Source of the DNA: Arthrobacter sp. StoSoilB22
GTDB lineage: Bacteria > Actinomycetota > Actinomycetes > Actinomycetales > Micrococcaceae
Direction of reading: 5' to 3'
Assembly (NCBI RefSeq): GCF_019977315.1
Contig: NZ_AP024652.1
Coordinates: 3,534,001-3,598,000, forward strand
DNA: 64,000 nucleotides
The notes beneath the pieces are model-generated. The model was given only the letters and a program-made list of their open reading frames with translations, searched no databases and had not been told where the DNA came from. Positions 16,854 through 25,796 of this stretch are shown here, one piece after another (positions within the stretch are counted from its first letter, which is position 1; every line of letters begins with the position of its first letter). The translations under genes were made by a program, and so were the position numbers.

Positions 16854-18718
16854 GCTCGACTCCGGGGCTGGTTGTAGAGGCTTTCCACAATGTGGCTTGC
16901 GCGGCTGGTGAAAGCACTCCGTTTGAGCTTCATGGTGGGAGTGACAAATCCGTTGGCCTCACTGAGGTCTGTCAGCAACAAAACGAACCGGCGCACCTGC
17001 TCGGAGCGGGCAATTTTGGAATTGGCAGCGCTGACGGCCTTACCAATCACGGCCAGAAGCCGGACGTCGTCAATCTGGACAGCACCGCCGTCGTCCGGAA
17101 TCGTGAGGCCCTTCAGATCGGAGATGCCTTCGCGCTCAGCCCATGCGGCCACTGATTCGGGGTCCAGGAGCACCAGCCCGCCCAGATAGGGCTTGCCCTC
17201 CCCCACCATGACGGCGTGGGCCACCAAGGGATCACCTTCTACATAGCCCTCCCAGATGGCTGGTGAGATGGTCTTGCCACCGGCAGTAACGATCACATCC
17301 TTGATGCGACCCTTCAGTGTCAGGCGGCCCAAGTGGTCCAGTTCGCCGAGGTCGCCTGTACGGAAGAATCCGTCAACGAAGGCTTCCGCGTTGTCTGCGT
17401 CGCGGCGATACCCGGAGAAAACGCCCACGCCGCGCGCCAGCACTTCTCCTTGTTCCGAGAGCCGGACGGTGGTCCCCGGCATGGGAACGCCCACCGACCC
17501 GGAGTTGATGGCCCCTGGAAGGTTGCCAGTCAGCGGTGCCGTGGTTTCGGTGAGGCCGTAGCCTTCGATCACAGGAAGCCCTAATCCTCGGAAGAACAGG
17601 GATAGTTCGGCGTCAAGGGCGCCTGCACCGGATAGCAGGTAGTCCAGCCGCCCACCCACCAACTGCCGCAGCCGCGAGTAGAAGAGGCGGTCGAACAGGG
17701 CGCGTCTGACGCGGAGGCCGGCTGAGGCACGCAGCCGGGGGTCGGCGTCGTGCGCTTCTGCGAACCTGCCCCACTCCACAGCGGTGCGCTGCGCTGCAGA
17801 CCACACCCGCCCCAGACGTTTCTGCGTTGCGGCAGCAGCCGCGGATGCCTGGATCTTCTGGAGGACCCTCGGGACCACCACCAGGAACGTGGGCTTCAGG
17901 GCACCCAGGGCTGGCACGACGTCGCGGGGATCGGACAGGTGGGCGATGCGCATGCCGTTGGCCAGGCAGATCAGCTGCAGCCCGCGGGCCAGCACATGCG
18001 CCATGGGCAGGAAAATGATGGTGTTGCCGCCTTCACGGACCACCTCGGTATACGCGGCCGCCACATTCAGTACCTGTCCCACAAAGTTGCCGTGCGTGAT
18101 CAGGGCACCCTTGGGAGCGGCTGTTGTTCCGGAGGTGTAGACGATGGTGGCAACGGTATGTAGGTCAGCAAGGAGCCGCCGTTCCTCCACGGTGTGGTCC
18201 GGAATGCCCGCGCCACGCGCCACCAGGTCAGACAGGTCAGCGCCCGGCCGGGCAGCAAAGGTCCAGATCCCCAACGCCGTCAGTCCGGCTCCCGCGAAGC
18301 CCTGCTCCAAGAGCGCCGCGTGTTCGGTGCTGCCCCCCACGGCGAGCCGGACGTCGGCATCGGCAAGGATCGCTGTCACCTGCGGTGCCGCGGAGGTTTC
18401 ATAAACAGGAACCACGACGGCGCCGGCGAACCACGCCGCCATGTCGGCAAGCGCCCATTCGTAACGGGTTGGGGACATGATGGCCAGCGACTCACCCGGT
18501 TGAATCCCGGCTGCGATGAAGCCCTTGGCCAAGGCGCGAACCTCATCCACGAACTGCTCGGTGGTTACCTGCCGCCACGGATCGGTGATGGCAGCACCGG
18601 GCTCGCGGACTTCGAACGCGACATGCCCTGGGCTTGTCCGCAAACGTTGCATGAGAAGGTCGGTGGCATTGCGGTGAACTGTGGCGTCAACCAACGGCGG
18701 GGAGGTGAATTCTCTCAT
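16850..18718 (-). CDS. Long-chain fatty acid-CoA ligase (FadD15-like)
   Basis: This 622-aa member of the ANL superfamily has the AMP/P-loop motif IVYTSGTTAAPKGA (about 190-205), VIEGYGLTETTAP and the RTGDLGELDHLGRL hinge. It ends with a C-terminal lid domain bearing the conserved GRIKDVIVTAGGK Lys region. It activates a fatty acid to its acyl-CoA through an acyl-adenylate. Its length and motifs match the FadD15/AMP-dependent long-chain type. It overlaps the upstream MarR gene by 4 bp (ATGA), so the regulator likely controls its own operon in response to a fatty or aromatic acid. Confidence 0.88.
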   Translation of the reverse strand: MREFTSPPLVDATVHRNATDLLMQRLRTSPGHVAFEVREPGAAITDPWRQVTTEQFVDEVRALAKGFIAAGIQPGESLAIMSPTRYEWALADMAAWFAGAVVVPVYETSAAPQVTAILADADVRLAVGGSTEHAALLEQGFAGAGLTALGIWTFAARPGADLSDLVARGAGIPDHTVEERRLLADLHTVATIVYTSGTTAAPKGALITHGNFVGQVLNVAAAYTEVVREGGNTIIFLPMAHVLARGLQLICLANGMRIAHLSDPRDVVPALGALKPTFLVVVPRVLQKIQASAAAAATQKRLGRVWSAAQRTAVEWGRFAEAHDADPRLRASAGLRVRRALFDRLFYSRLRQLVGGRLDYLLSGAGALDAELSLFFRGLGLPVIEGYGLTETTAPLTGNLPGAINSGSVGVPMPGTTVRLSEQGEVLARGVGVFSGYRRDADNAEAFVDGFFRTGDLGELDHLGRLTLKGRIKDVIVTAGGKTISPAIWEGYVEGDPLVAHAVMVGEGKPYLGGLVLLDPESVAAWAEREGISDLKGLTIPDDGGAVQIDDVRLLAVIGKAVSAANSKIARSEQVRRFVLLLTDLSEANGFVTPTMKLKRSAFTSRASHIVESLYNQPRSRA

Positions 18719-19194
18719 CGGACACCCTCTGTTGATATCGCTTGCAAGTGATCCTGCATGAGGTTCAAGACGGCGTCCAGGAATTCCGTGACGACTTCCT
18801 GGCGGTCCTGGGGCAATGCGTCCAGTTGCCGGCTGGCAGCGGACAGCAATGGCAGCATCAGATCCTTGACCTTGCTGGATGCCGCCTCTGTAACGTTCAC
18901 GTGCACTTGGCGCCGGTCCTCGGTACTGCGCATGCGTTCAACGTAACCATGCGATTCCAAGCGGCTGACCAGCGCTGTGGTGGTGGCCGCTGTCGCACCT
19001 AGGTCCGCGGCAAGTGCTCCAACGGTGACGGGTCCGGAGTCAGCAAGGACGGTCAGCGCCCTGTAGTCGGTGAGGTTGAGGCCCAGAGTCCGGGCTACCT
19101 CACGTTCCGTCTCGTTCGCGAGGCCGAAAAGGCCCTGCAAGGTCAGGGAAACCGGATGTTCCGAGCCTTCGGTAGCACTCTCATGGTTTTGCAT
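18715..19194 (-). CDS. MarR-family transcriptional regulator
   Basis: This 159-aa protein has a winged helix of the MarR type: LTVLADSGPVTVGALAADLGATAATTTALVSRLESHGYVERMRSTEDRRQVHVNVT. It probably represses the downstream fadD-DUF2177 genes and itself. The ATG at 19194 is 6 nt from a TACTAT -10 box overlapped by a short inverted repeat, so the transcript may be leaderless and autoregulated. Confidence 0.88.
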   Translation of the reverse strand: MQNHESATEGSEHPVSLTLQGLFGLANETEREVARTLGLNLTDYRALTVLADSGPVTVGALAADLGATAATTTALVSRLESHGYVERMRSTEDRRQVHVNVTEAASSKVKDLMLPLLSAASRQLDALPQDRQEVVTEFLDAVLNLMQDHLQAISTEGVR

Positions 19195-19200
19195 GGTTAT

Positions 19201-19221
19201 ATAGTAATCAAAATAGATTGA
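19201..19221 (-). promoter_or_regulatory. MarR promoter with overlapping inverted repeat
   Basis: On the minus strand TACTAT (19201-19206) is a -10 box 6 nt before ATG 19194. The adjoining inverted repeat TAATC-N6-GATTG (19205-19220) is a plausible MarR operator. The region is AT-rich and lies between the divergent MarR and DUF1295 genes. Confidence 0.55.
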
Positions 19222-19288
19222 ACATCAAACAGGCTAGGTAATCCTTCACGACTCGTCGCGAGGGACCCACCGCGAAAGGAACCACGCC

Positions 19289-20158
19289 GTGAAGGATTCA
19301 GACAGGAAGGGCCTCATTGCCCTTCCGGTGGTAGTGCTGCTGGGGGCACTGGTCGCTTGGGCAGGAAGCCAGCATGGGCAAGTCTTGGCAGGCATTCCAC
19401 TCTTTGCGGCAGCAGTCGCCGCCGCCTTCATCATTCAATGGATCGTCTTCATCCCGTCCTTCAAAGCCCAGACGGAAAAATTCTTCGACCTCACCGGTTC
19501 GCTGACCTACGTAGCCATCACAGTGTTTTTGGTGCTTGCCACACCCGGAATTGACGCCCGCTCGCTGCTCCTCGCGGCCATGGTGACCGCTTGGGCACTC
19601 CGCCTGGGCACCTTCCTGTCGCGGCGGATCCACAAAGCAGGCAAGGACGATCGATTCGACGAGATCAAGCCCTCGTTCATCCGCTTTCTGAACGTCTGGA
19701 CCATGCAGGGACTCTGGGTGGTCTTCACGGCAGCAGCCGCCTGGGTGGCCATCACAAGCACCAACCGGGTGGCCGTGGACTGGCTGGCCATCGTGGGGCT
19801 CTTAGTGTGGGCAGCCGGGTTCGCCATCGAAATTGTGGCCGACCTGCAAAAGAGCCGGTTCAAGGCCAACCCCGCCAACAAGGGCAAGTTCATATCCACT
19901 GGGCTGTGGTCCAAGTCCAGGCACCCGAACTACTTTGGCGAAATCCTGCTCTGGATTGGCGTTGCGATCGTCACCATCCCCGTACTCCAAGGCTGGCAGT
20001 GGGTTGCCATGATCTCACCGGTCTTCGTGGCCCTCCTCCTCACCAGGGTCAGTGGCATCCCCCTGCTGGAGAAGAAGGCGGACAAGACCTGGGGCGGCGA
20101 AGCGGGGTACGAGGCTTACAAGAAGAACACACCGGTGTTGATCCCCAAGCTCGGCTAG
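19289..20158 (+). CDS. DUF1295 / steroid 5-alpha-reductase-like membrane protein
   Basis: This 289-aa integral membrane protein has about seven hydrophobic segments. Its C-terminal block (FISTGLWSKSRHPNYFGEILLWIG) is the signature of the DUF1295/ICMT-like superfamily. These proteins are predicted NADPH reductases or methyltransferases acting on lipid-like substrates; the exact reaction is unknown. The GTG start at 19289 has AAAGGA 8 nt upstream. It is transcribed divergently from the marR-fadD operon, which suggests a lipid link. Confidence 0.82.
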   Translation: MKDSDRKGLIALPVVVLLGALVAWAGSQHGQVLAGIPLFAAAVAAAFIIQWIVFIPSFKAQTEKFFDLTGSLTYVAITVFLVLATPGIDARSLLLAAMVTAWALRLGTFLSRRIHKAGKDDRFDEIKPSFIRFLNVWTMQGLWVVFTAAAAWVAITSTNRVAVDWLAIVGLLVWAAGFAIEIVADLQKSRFKANPANKGKFISTGLWSKSRHPNYFGEILLWIGVAIVTIPVLQGWQWVAMISPVFVALLLTRVSGIPLLEKKADKTWGGEAGYEAYKKNTPVLIPKLG

Positions 20159-20165
20159 AACGCAC

Positions 20166-20258
20166 AGCAGGCCTCACAACGCCGACAACCCTCGTTGCGA
20201 GGCCCGCTCTGCACCCTATGCGCGAGGAATAACGAGCAAAGCAGGCCTCACAACGCCG
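20166..20258 (+). terminator. Hairpin and direct repeats after the DUF1295 gene
   Basis: GCCTCACAACG at 20171-20181 pairs with CGTTGCGAGGC at 20193-20203 (one mismatch) just after the stop at 20158. The 19-bp sequence AGCAGGCCTCACAACGCCG occurs at 20166-20184 and again at 20240-20258, so the hairpin's left arm is duplicated downstream. A terminator role is likely; the duplication is unexplained. Confidence 0.55.
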
Positions 20259-20276
20259 GGGTCCGCAAACGCAAAC

Positions 20277-20306
20277 GGCGCGTGCCCCCGAAAGGAGGCA
20301 CGCGCC
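20277..20306. terminator. GC-rich terminator hairpin downstream of the permease gene
   Basis: GGCGCGTGCC at 20277-20286 pairs perfectly with GGCACGCGCC at 20297-20306. It lies 36 bp past the stop of the minus-strand permease gene and could serve both converging genes. Confidence 0.7.
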
Positions 20307-20341
20307 GTCGTACGTTTGAAGCGTCTAAAGCGTTTGGAGCC

Positions 20342-21805
20342 TTAGCTGAACAACTCGCTCTTGGGCTCGTTGTTCTTGACCTTCTGCCACCCGAGCCACA
20401 GCACCAATGCGAAGAACGGGATCGTGGCAAGGGTCCACAGGCCCAGCAGGAAGACCTCGCCGGTTTCCTTGTCCGTCATGGAATCGAAACCAATCAGCAC
20501 GGTGATGGCCAGCAGCGCAATGAGGCCGAGCCAGCTGGTCCACGGCGAACCGGGCATCGGCAGGCTGGAGACGTTGCCGCGCTTCTTTCGCAGGGCAATC
20601 TGGCTCGCGAAGATGGAGCCCCAGGTGAAGATCACGCCGATGGACGCGGTGTTCAGTGCGAGGTCGAACGCATGCGAGCCGCCCAGCCAGATGTTGAGGA
20701 GAATTCCCACCAGGTACACGCCACCGATGGCCAGGATGGCCGCGTACGGCACGTGGCGTGTGGACATCTTGGTGAGCCATTGCGGAGCGTGGCCGTTGTT
20801 GGCCATGGTGCGGAAGATGCGGCCGATCGAGTACAGGCCCGAGTTGCAGGAGGACAGCGCGGCGGTGATGACGATCATGTTCATGACGTCACCCATCCAG
20901 CCGAGGCCCATCTGGCCGAACACGGTAACGAACGGCGAGGTGCCTGCCACGTACTGGTCGGACGGCAGCAGCATAGCCAGCAGCGTCACCGAACCGACGT
21001 AGAAGACCACAATACGGATCACGACGGCGCGGATCGCCTTGGGAACTTCGCGTTCCGGGTTTTCCATCTCACCAGCAGTAATGCCGACGAGCTCGATGGC
21101 GTTGTAAGCGAAGATCACGGCGTTGAGGACCAGGATCATCACCAGGCCGCCCTTGGGGAACATGCCACCGTCTTCGTGGAAGAGGTTGGCCACAGACGCG
21201 TTTCCGTCGCCCACCTTGGCGTTGGTGACCACCATGAATGTGCCAACAGCCAGGAAGATCACGATTGCCGCGACCTTGAGGCAGGATGCCCAGAATTCGA
21301 ATTCGCCGAACGCCTTGACGCTGAACAGGTTCACGGCCACCAGCAGCACCAATGCGGCAATGGCGGACAGTTCAATGGGCACGTTGGGGAAGAAGAACTG
21401 GAAGTACAGGCCGATCGCGATCAGCTCAGCAATGCCTGTCATGGCCCAGTTGATGAAGTACATCCAGCCGGAAAGGAAGGCGCCCTTCTTGCCGAACATT
21501 TCGCCGGCGTAGCTTACGAACGAGCCGGAGGTCTGGCGGTACATGATGAGTTCGCCGAGGGCGCGCATCAGCAGGTATGCGATGACGCCGGCAATGGCGT
21601 AGGAGAAGATCAGGGCCGGGCCGGTGGAGGCCAGGCGGCCACCGGCGCCCATGAAGAGGCCGACGCCAATAGCGCCACCCATGGCGATCATGGTGACGTG
21701 ACGGCGGCTCAGGGTCTTCTGATATCCCTCGGCGCTGAGGTTGGAGTCCGAGGCTGCAGATGAGGCCTTGGGGCTCTGGAGATCTGTGGGAGTACTTTGC
21801 GGCAC
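20342..21805 (-). CDS. ansP: Amino acid permease, L-asparagine permease (AnsP)-like
   Basis: This 487-aa APC-superfamily transporter has about 12 membrane segments. The N-terminal GYQKTLSRRHVTMIAMGGAIGVGLFMGAG, then GSFVSYAGEMFG, GWMYFINWAMTGI and IELVGITAGEMENP follow AnsP-type permeases closely, more so than GabP or CycA. It probably imports asparagine or a related neutral amino acid with protons. The GTG start at 21805 has AAGGA about 6 nt upstream. The 220 bp upstream hold its promoter and a CCCTC-N4-GAGGG hairpin, but no recognised operator. Substrate choice is inference. Confidence 0.8.
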   Translation of the reverse strand: MPQSTPTDLQSPKASSAASDSNLSAEGYQKTLSRRHVTMIAMGGAIGVGLFMGAGGRLASTGPALIFSYAIAGVIAYLLMRALGELIMYRQTSGSFVSYAGEMFGKKGAFLSGWMYFINWAMTGIAELIAIGLYFQFFFPNVPIELSAIAALVLLVAVNLFSVKAFGEFEFWASCLKVAAIVIFLAVGTFMVVTNAKVGDGNASVANLFHEDGGMFPKGGLVMILVLNAVIFAYNAIELVGITAGEMENPEREVPKAIRAVVIRIVVFYVGSVTLLAMLLPSDQYVAGTSPFVTVFGQMGLGWMGDVMNMIVITAALSSCNSGLYSIGRIFRTMANNGHAPQWLTKMSTRHVPYAAILAIGGVYLVGILLNIWLGGSHAFDLALNTASIGVIFTWGSIFASQIALRKKRGNVSSLPMPGSPWTSWLGLIALLAITVLIGFDSMTDKETGEVFLLGLWTLATIPFFALVLWLGWQKVKNNEPKSELFS

Positions 21806-22025
21806 AGCTGTTCCTTGTGGGTTGGGGTGTTGCTGTAGGTGTTACGCCAGTGCCGGGACACAGGCGGCTTTGGCACACAAAATTCGATCTTTCCCTCTTT
21901 GGAGGGCCCGAAGTGTGACAAAGGACGCAGAACGCCGAAGCTTCGCGCAACCCGTCTATCTTACGGGATTAACGCGAATGCCCGTGACGCAGGCAACAGG
22001 TGGGTGCGGATAAGGCATCTTCCGG

Positions 22026-22931
22026 CTACGCCGCGGCTCTGGTTCCCAGGTATATCGAGCTGCGATCCGAGCCCGTGATCTGGTCGGCCAACACGGCGGC
22101 CTGCTCCCACAAGGGCGCCACCATCCCGTACACCTCACCGCGGTGCTGGGCGCACTCGCCCACAGCGTAAATGTCATCCTCGTCCATCACCCTCAGGTGG
22201 TCGTCCACCACGATTCCGCGCTCAACCGCCAAACCACTGACGACGGCGACGTCAACGTTCGGTCGGACGCCTGCGGAGACCACCACCATGTGGCAGTCGA
22301 TGTCGGGTTGGTTGCGCAGGCTCACCCCCGTGATGTTGTCGGCACCCAGAATCGCAGCGGCCCGGCTGTCGGTAAGAACCTGAACATCCAGACCACGTGT
22401 CTGTAGTCCCTCAGCAGCTTCCAGGCCGAACGAGTCCCCGCCAATCACCGCTGCCCGTCGGTAGTGCTTCTGCTCGGAAAACTGAATCATCCTGCGGGCA
22501 TCGTCCAAGCTTCGGAAGGTAAAGACTCCGTTGCGGATGGTTCCGCTGGGAGTGTGGAGCCCGGCCATGGGTGGCAGGAACGGGTGGCTGCCGGTTGCGA
22601 TGATCAACTGGTGGTACTGGACAACGCGGCCATCGGCGGCGAAGACGTGCCGGCTGAACTTGTCGATGCGTTCCACCCGGACCCCTGCATGAAACGTGAT
22701 GTTGTTCTCCGGGTACCAGGGCAGGGAATGGATGAGTATGTCCGCCTCACTTTCCTTCCCGGACAGCACCCGCCCAAGCCTGGTCCGGTTGTAATTCCCA
22801 TAGGGTTCGTCGCCGAACACCGTGATGTCGAAAAGATCCGCGCCACCCCTGGCCAGGACCTCTTCCACTGCCCGCGCGCCGGCCGTGCCGTTGCCGATCA
22901 CCACCAGCCGCTTCTTCACCAGCACGCTCAT
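22026..22931 (-). CDS. NirB-like FAD/NAD(P)-dependent oxidoreductase, shortened
   Basis: This 301-aa protein matches the N-terminal pyridine-nucleotide-disulfide oxidoreductase part of the nitrite reductase large subunit: FAD motif VVIGNGTAGARAVEEV, YNRTRLGRVLSG, second Rossmann motif AAVIGGDSFGLEAAEGL and the ATG-like AVGECAQHRG block. It lacks the BFD iron-sulfur and siroheme domains. About 35 residues are also missing between VQVLTD and SRAAAILGADNITGV, where family members carry part of the NADH domain. It ends abruptly after IYLGTRAAA. It may be a standalone flavoprotein or a decaying gene. The ATG overlaps the upstream stop as TGATG. Confidence 0.7.
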   Translation of the reverse strand: MSVLVKKRLVVIGNGTAGARAVEEVLARGGADLFDITVFGDEPYGNYNRTRLGRVLSGKESEADILIHSLPWYPENNITFHAGVRVERIDKFSRHVFAADGRVVQYHQLIIATGSHPFLPPMAGLHTPSGTIRNGVFTFRSLDDARRMIQFSEQKHYRRAAVIGGDSFGLEAAEGLQTRGLDVQVLTDSRAAAILGADNITGVSLRNQPDIDCHMVVVSAGVRPNVDVAVVSGLAVERGIVVDDHLRVMDEDDIYAVGECAQHRGEVYGMVAPLWEQAAVLADQITGSDRSSIYLGTRAAA

Positions 22932-23278
22932 CAGTGCTCCACCATCCCCAGGTCCACCACCACATATCCCCTGGTTCCCACGGGAGCCACGATGAAAAGC
23001 TCAATCACCGATCCGCCCTCGGTGTCTTCCACTACCCTGAGCGGGATATGAACATCGCTCTTGGCTCCAATGGGGAAATAGCGCATGGGAATGCGGTCCC
23101 GCATCAGCACCACGGTGACCAGTTCCGGGCTCGAATTGCCCCCGCGAAAGTAGAGCGTCTGGTTGATAACGCCATCGGGCACGAAGTGGGAGAGCTCGGC
23201 ATGGAGGGGCACCGGTTTGTCCAGGCCAGCGCCGTCAAAGGTGTAGATGCCCTGCAGGAAGAGATTCTGAATGATCAC
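22931..23278 (-). CDS. Conserved hypothetical protein upstream of the flavoprotein
   Basis: This 115-aa, mostly beta-strand-like protein has no signal peptide or membrane segment, and I do not recognise a family. It starts at GTG 23278 with AAGGA about 9 nt upstream and is translationally coupled to the NirB-like gene (TGATG). The two form an operon, so a shared redox or ligand-binding job is possible, but no function can be assigned. Confidence 0.65.
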   Translation of the reverse strand: MIIQNLFLQGIYTFDGAGLDKPVPLHAELSHFVPDGVINQTLYFRGGNSSPELVTVVLMRDRIPMRYFPIGAKSDVHIPLRVVEDTEGGSVIELFIVAPVGTRGYVVVDLGMVEH

Positions 23279-23417
23279 GGGACAAGTCCTTTCGGCCGTT
23301 CCCTTCCATGATCCATTGCCGCTGTTTCAGGACGCTCGACGCCGTGTTTCCACCTTCGGGCCATGCGGTAACCATCTCTTTGCCAACAGCTCACCGGCAG
23401 GGAAGCCGCCCGGGGGA

Positions 23418-25082
23418 CTACTGCAATTCGCCGCCCTGCATCCCGTACCGCACCCACGTGCCCGCAGCGGGGCGGGCATGGTGGGAAGCACTTCGATCGA
23501 ACCACTCCCCCAACGCACGATCGTGGCTCACAATCACCACCGTGCCCTCAAAGGAAGCAAGAGCCGCTTCCAGCTGCTCCACCAGCACCGGCGCCAAATG
23601 GTTGGTCGGCTCGTCCACGATCATGGTGTCGAATCCACCCAGGAGAAGCCGGGCAAGGGCAAGTCGGCGCTGTTGACCTGCGGACAAACCGCCCACAGGA
23701 ACGTGGAATTCGGCCGGCCGGAACAGCCCCAGCCGCAGCAGCCCCTCAGCATGTTCGTCGATGTTGCCGCCCAATCCCGCAGCGAACGCAGGGAGCAGCC
23801 GCAGCCCGGGCCGGGCGGGCACCTCGAGTTCTTGTTGCAGATAGCCCACCTTGCCGTTGACGTTCACAGTGCCTGCAGCGGGCTCCAGAGTCCGGGCAAG
23901 GACGGACAGCAGCGTGGACTTGCCAGCGCCGTTGGGGCCGGTGATGAGCACTTTCTGTCCGGTTTCCACCCTAAGATCGGTGGGCTGGAGACGCCCGGGG
24001 ACACTCACACCTCTGGCTTCCAACGCGGGAGCGGACGCAATCTCCGCCACGGCCGCGGCCCGGGACGGTGCTGCCAATTTCAACGGCACTGGTGGCCGAT
24101 CCACCGGGTTGTCCTCGAGCCTGCGCAGCCGCTCCTGGGCGTTACGGACCTTACTGGCCGCGGCGCTTTGCCAGGTTCCGGTCTTGAATCCGAACGCCAT
24201 CTTGTCGTTGTCGCGTTTGCGGCCATAGCCCATGCCATCTGCAACCGTGGCAGCCTGGTGGCGTTCAGCAGCCATGGCGTCGAGCCATTGATCGTATTCC
24301 TGGATCCAGCGGGCACGCTCGGCCGCCTTTTCGCGGAGGTAGCCCTCATATCCGTTCCCGTACCGGTTTACGGACCGCCGGTCAGCGTCAACTTCGATGA
24401 TGGTGCTGGCCACCTTCCGCAGCAGCACGCGATCGTGCGAGACCACCACAACCGTGCCCCGATGCGCCGCCAATCTCGACTCAAGCCAGGCCGTGCCGTT
24501 CGCATCCAGATGATTGGTGGGCTCGTCCAGCAGCAAGGCCTCAGCCGGGTCGGCCAAAAGACAGGCCAGCGCTACCCGCTCCTGCTCGCCGCCGGACAAA
24601 GACCCCAGTGTTCGACGCCGGTCCAAGCCTCCCAGCCCCAGCTTGTCCAACGCTGATTCCACCCGGGATTCGGCAGCGTAGCCTTCACGGAGTTGGTACT
24701 CCGTTTGCAGGCTTCCGTAGAGCTCCAAATCCTCCGAATCGGCGTCAGCCAAACCCGACTCGAGCTCGGCAATGCGTGCCTCCAGGGAACGCAGCGAACC
24801 AAGGGAAGCATCAATGGCGTCACCTACGGTCAGGGACTCGGAGAACCCGTGGGTTTGCGCGAGGTAACCCACGCGGTAGCCGGGGTTACCGGACAAACCC
24901 GCCGTGCCGTCGTCGGGCGTCTCCACACCGGCCAGCAAGCGAAGCATGGTGGATTTACCGGCGCCGTTTTCGCCGACAATAGCGACGTGTTCGCCGTGGT
25001 GGATGGCCAGGTCAACAGCATTCAGGAGTTGGCGGTCCCCGTAGCCGTGGGAAACGCTGGAAAGGTGCAGGTGGTTAGTCAA
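23418..25082 (-). CDS. ABC-F family ATP-binding protein
   Basis: This protein of about 554 aa has two ABC domains, each with Walker A (GENGAGKST and GPNGAGKST), signature (LSGGEQERVALA and LSAGQQRRLALA) and Walker B (LLLDEPTNHLDA and MIVDEPTNHLAP), and no membrane segments. ABC-F proteins bind the ribosomal E site; some protect against antibiotics and others tune translation. The linker is short and does not identify a resistance class. I favour TTG 25082 (MTNHLHLSSVSHGYG) with GAGGA upstream. A longer frame to 25181 adds 33 unconserved residues. Confidence 0.85.
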   Translation of the reverse strand: MTNHLHLSSVSHGYGDRQLLNAVDLAIHHGEHVAIVGENGAGKSTMLRLLAGVETPDDGTAGLSGNPGYRVGYLAQTHGFSESLTVGDAIDASLGSLRSLEARIAELESGLADADSEDLELYGSLQTEYQLREGYAAESRVESALDKLGLGGLDRRRTLGSLSGGEQERVALACLLADPAEALLLDEPTNHLDANGTAWLESRLAAHRGTVVVVSHDRVLLRKVASTIIEVDADRRSVNRYGNGYEGYLREKAAERARWIQEYDQWLDAMAAERHQAATVADGMGYGRKRDNDKMAFGFKTGTWQSAAASKVRNAQERLRRLEDNPVDRPPVPLKLAAPSRAAAVAEIASAPALEARGVSVPGRLQPTDLRVETGQKVLITGPNGAGKSTLLSVLARTLEPAAGTVNVNGKVGYLQQELEVPARPGLRLLPAFAAGLGGNIDEHAEGLLRLGLFRPAEFHVPVGGLSAGQQRRLALARLLLGGFDTMIVDEPTNHLAPVLVEQLEAALASFEGTVVIVSHDRALGEWFDRSASHHARPAAGTWVRYGMQGGELQ

Positions 25083-25250
25083 GAGGAATCCTCGCAAGTC
25101 CGCAGTGGGTGGCAGAAAGCCATGTGGGTACTCGGGATGCAGCCGTTGGGAGGGGGCTGCGCTCAAGACTTCATTGCTCAAGCCTGACGGCGGAAGCCGG
25201 ATGCGTCAAGCCGACGCAACACCCCTTGGCGTCAGTTGTTCCGAAATACC

Positions 25251-25287
25251 ATTGTGATGACACCAAAATGGCGTCACAATGGTGTCA
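25251..25287. promoter_or_regulatory. Operator repeats at the start of the RHH gene
   Basis: ATTGTGA (25251-25257) and TCACAAT (25274-25280) form an inverted repeat enclosing TGACACC (25258) and GGCGTCA (25270). A further GGTGTCA at 25281-25287 runs into the ATG at 25287, and another GGCGTCA lies at 25228. The dense half-sites over the start codon suggest autorepression by the ribbon-helix-helix protein encoded next. Confidence 0.6.
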
Positions 25288-25796
25288 TGCAGCTAAACCA
25301 GTACATCACGGCGGTGCAGCACCAGCTGGAGACCGCCGCCGAGGCTGGCGGCCCGGAGGCTCGCGCCCTCAGCGAACGCCTCACTGCCGCTGTCGAATCC
25401 ACGGTCCGTCTGATCCTCCTGGAGGCCCTCTCTGATGCCGCCAGCGAGATTACCTTGGAGCTCGCTCCCGGGTCCGTGGAAGTCAGGCTCCGGGGCCGTG
25501 ACCCGGAATTCGTGGTCACAAATCCGCACGGCGGGGACTTCGAGGCCATGATCGAACAAACCATCCAAGGCACCATGGCACCAGAAGACTTTGATGGCAC
25601 CAGTACCTCGCGCACCACGCTCCGGCTTCCGGATCAGCTCAAGCAACAAGTTGAAGAGGCGGCCGGCCGGGACAGCCTTTCCGTGAACTCCTGGCTGGTC
25701 CGCACCATCGCCGAAGCGTTGAACGGCGGCAACGCGCCCAGGAAAGGCACACGCCGCGAACCCGGCGAGCAAAACTTCACAGGATGGGCCCGCTAA
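25287..25796 (+). CDS. Ribbon-helix-helix DNA-binding protein (HicB/Arc-like C-terminus)
   Basis: This 169-aa protein has an N-terminal helical part of unknown function (residues 1-100). A C-terminal ribbon-helix-helix follows (TTLRLPDQLKQQVEEAAGRDSLSVNSWLVRTIAEAL, about 115-150), the fold used by antitoxins and Arc/MetJ-type repressors. The start is taken as ATG 25287 because operator half-sites end there and no Shine-Dalgarno precedes it. Its stop overlaps the DUF4097 start (TAATG). No toxin partner is visible, so I read it as a regulator of the DUF4097 gene rather than an antitoxin. Confidence 0.75.
   Translation: MQLNQYITAVQHQLETAAEAGGPEARALSERLTAAVESTVRLILLEALSDAASEITLELAPGSVEVRLRGRDPEFVVTNPHGGDFEAMIEQTIQGTMAPEDFDGTSTSRTTLRLPDQLKQQVEEAAGRDSLSVNSWLVRTIAEALNGGNAPRKGTRREPGEQNFTGWAR

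Noticed and set aside
20195..21763. 522-aa plus-strand ORF rich in His, Gln and Glu
   Set aside because: It is the complement of the ansP-like gene, whose membrane-protein codon pattern creates polar antisense frames.
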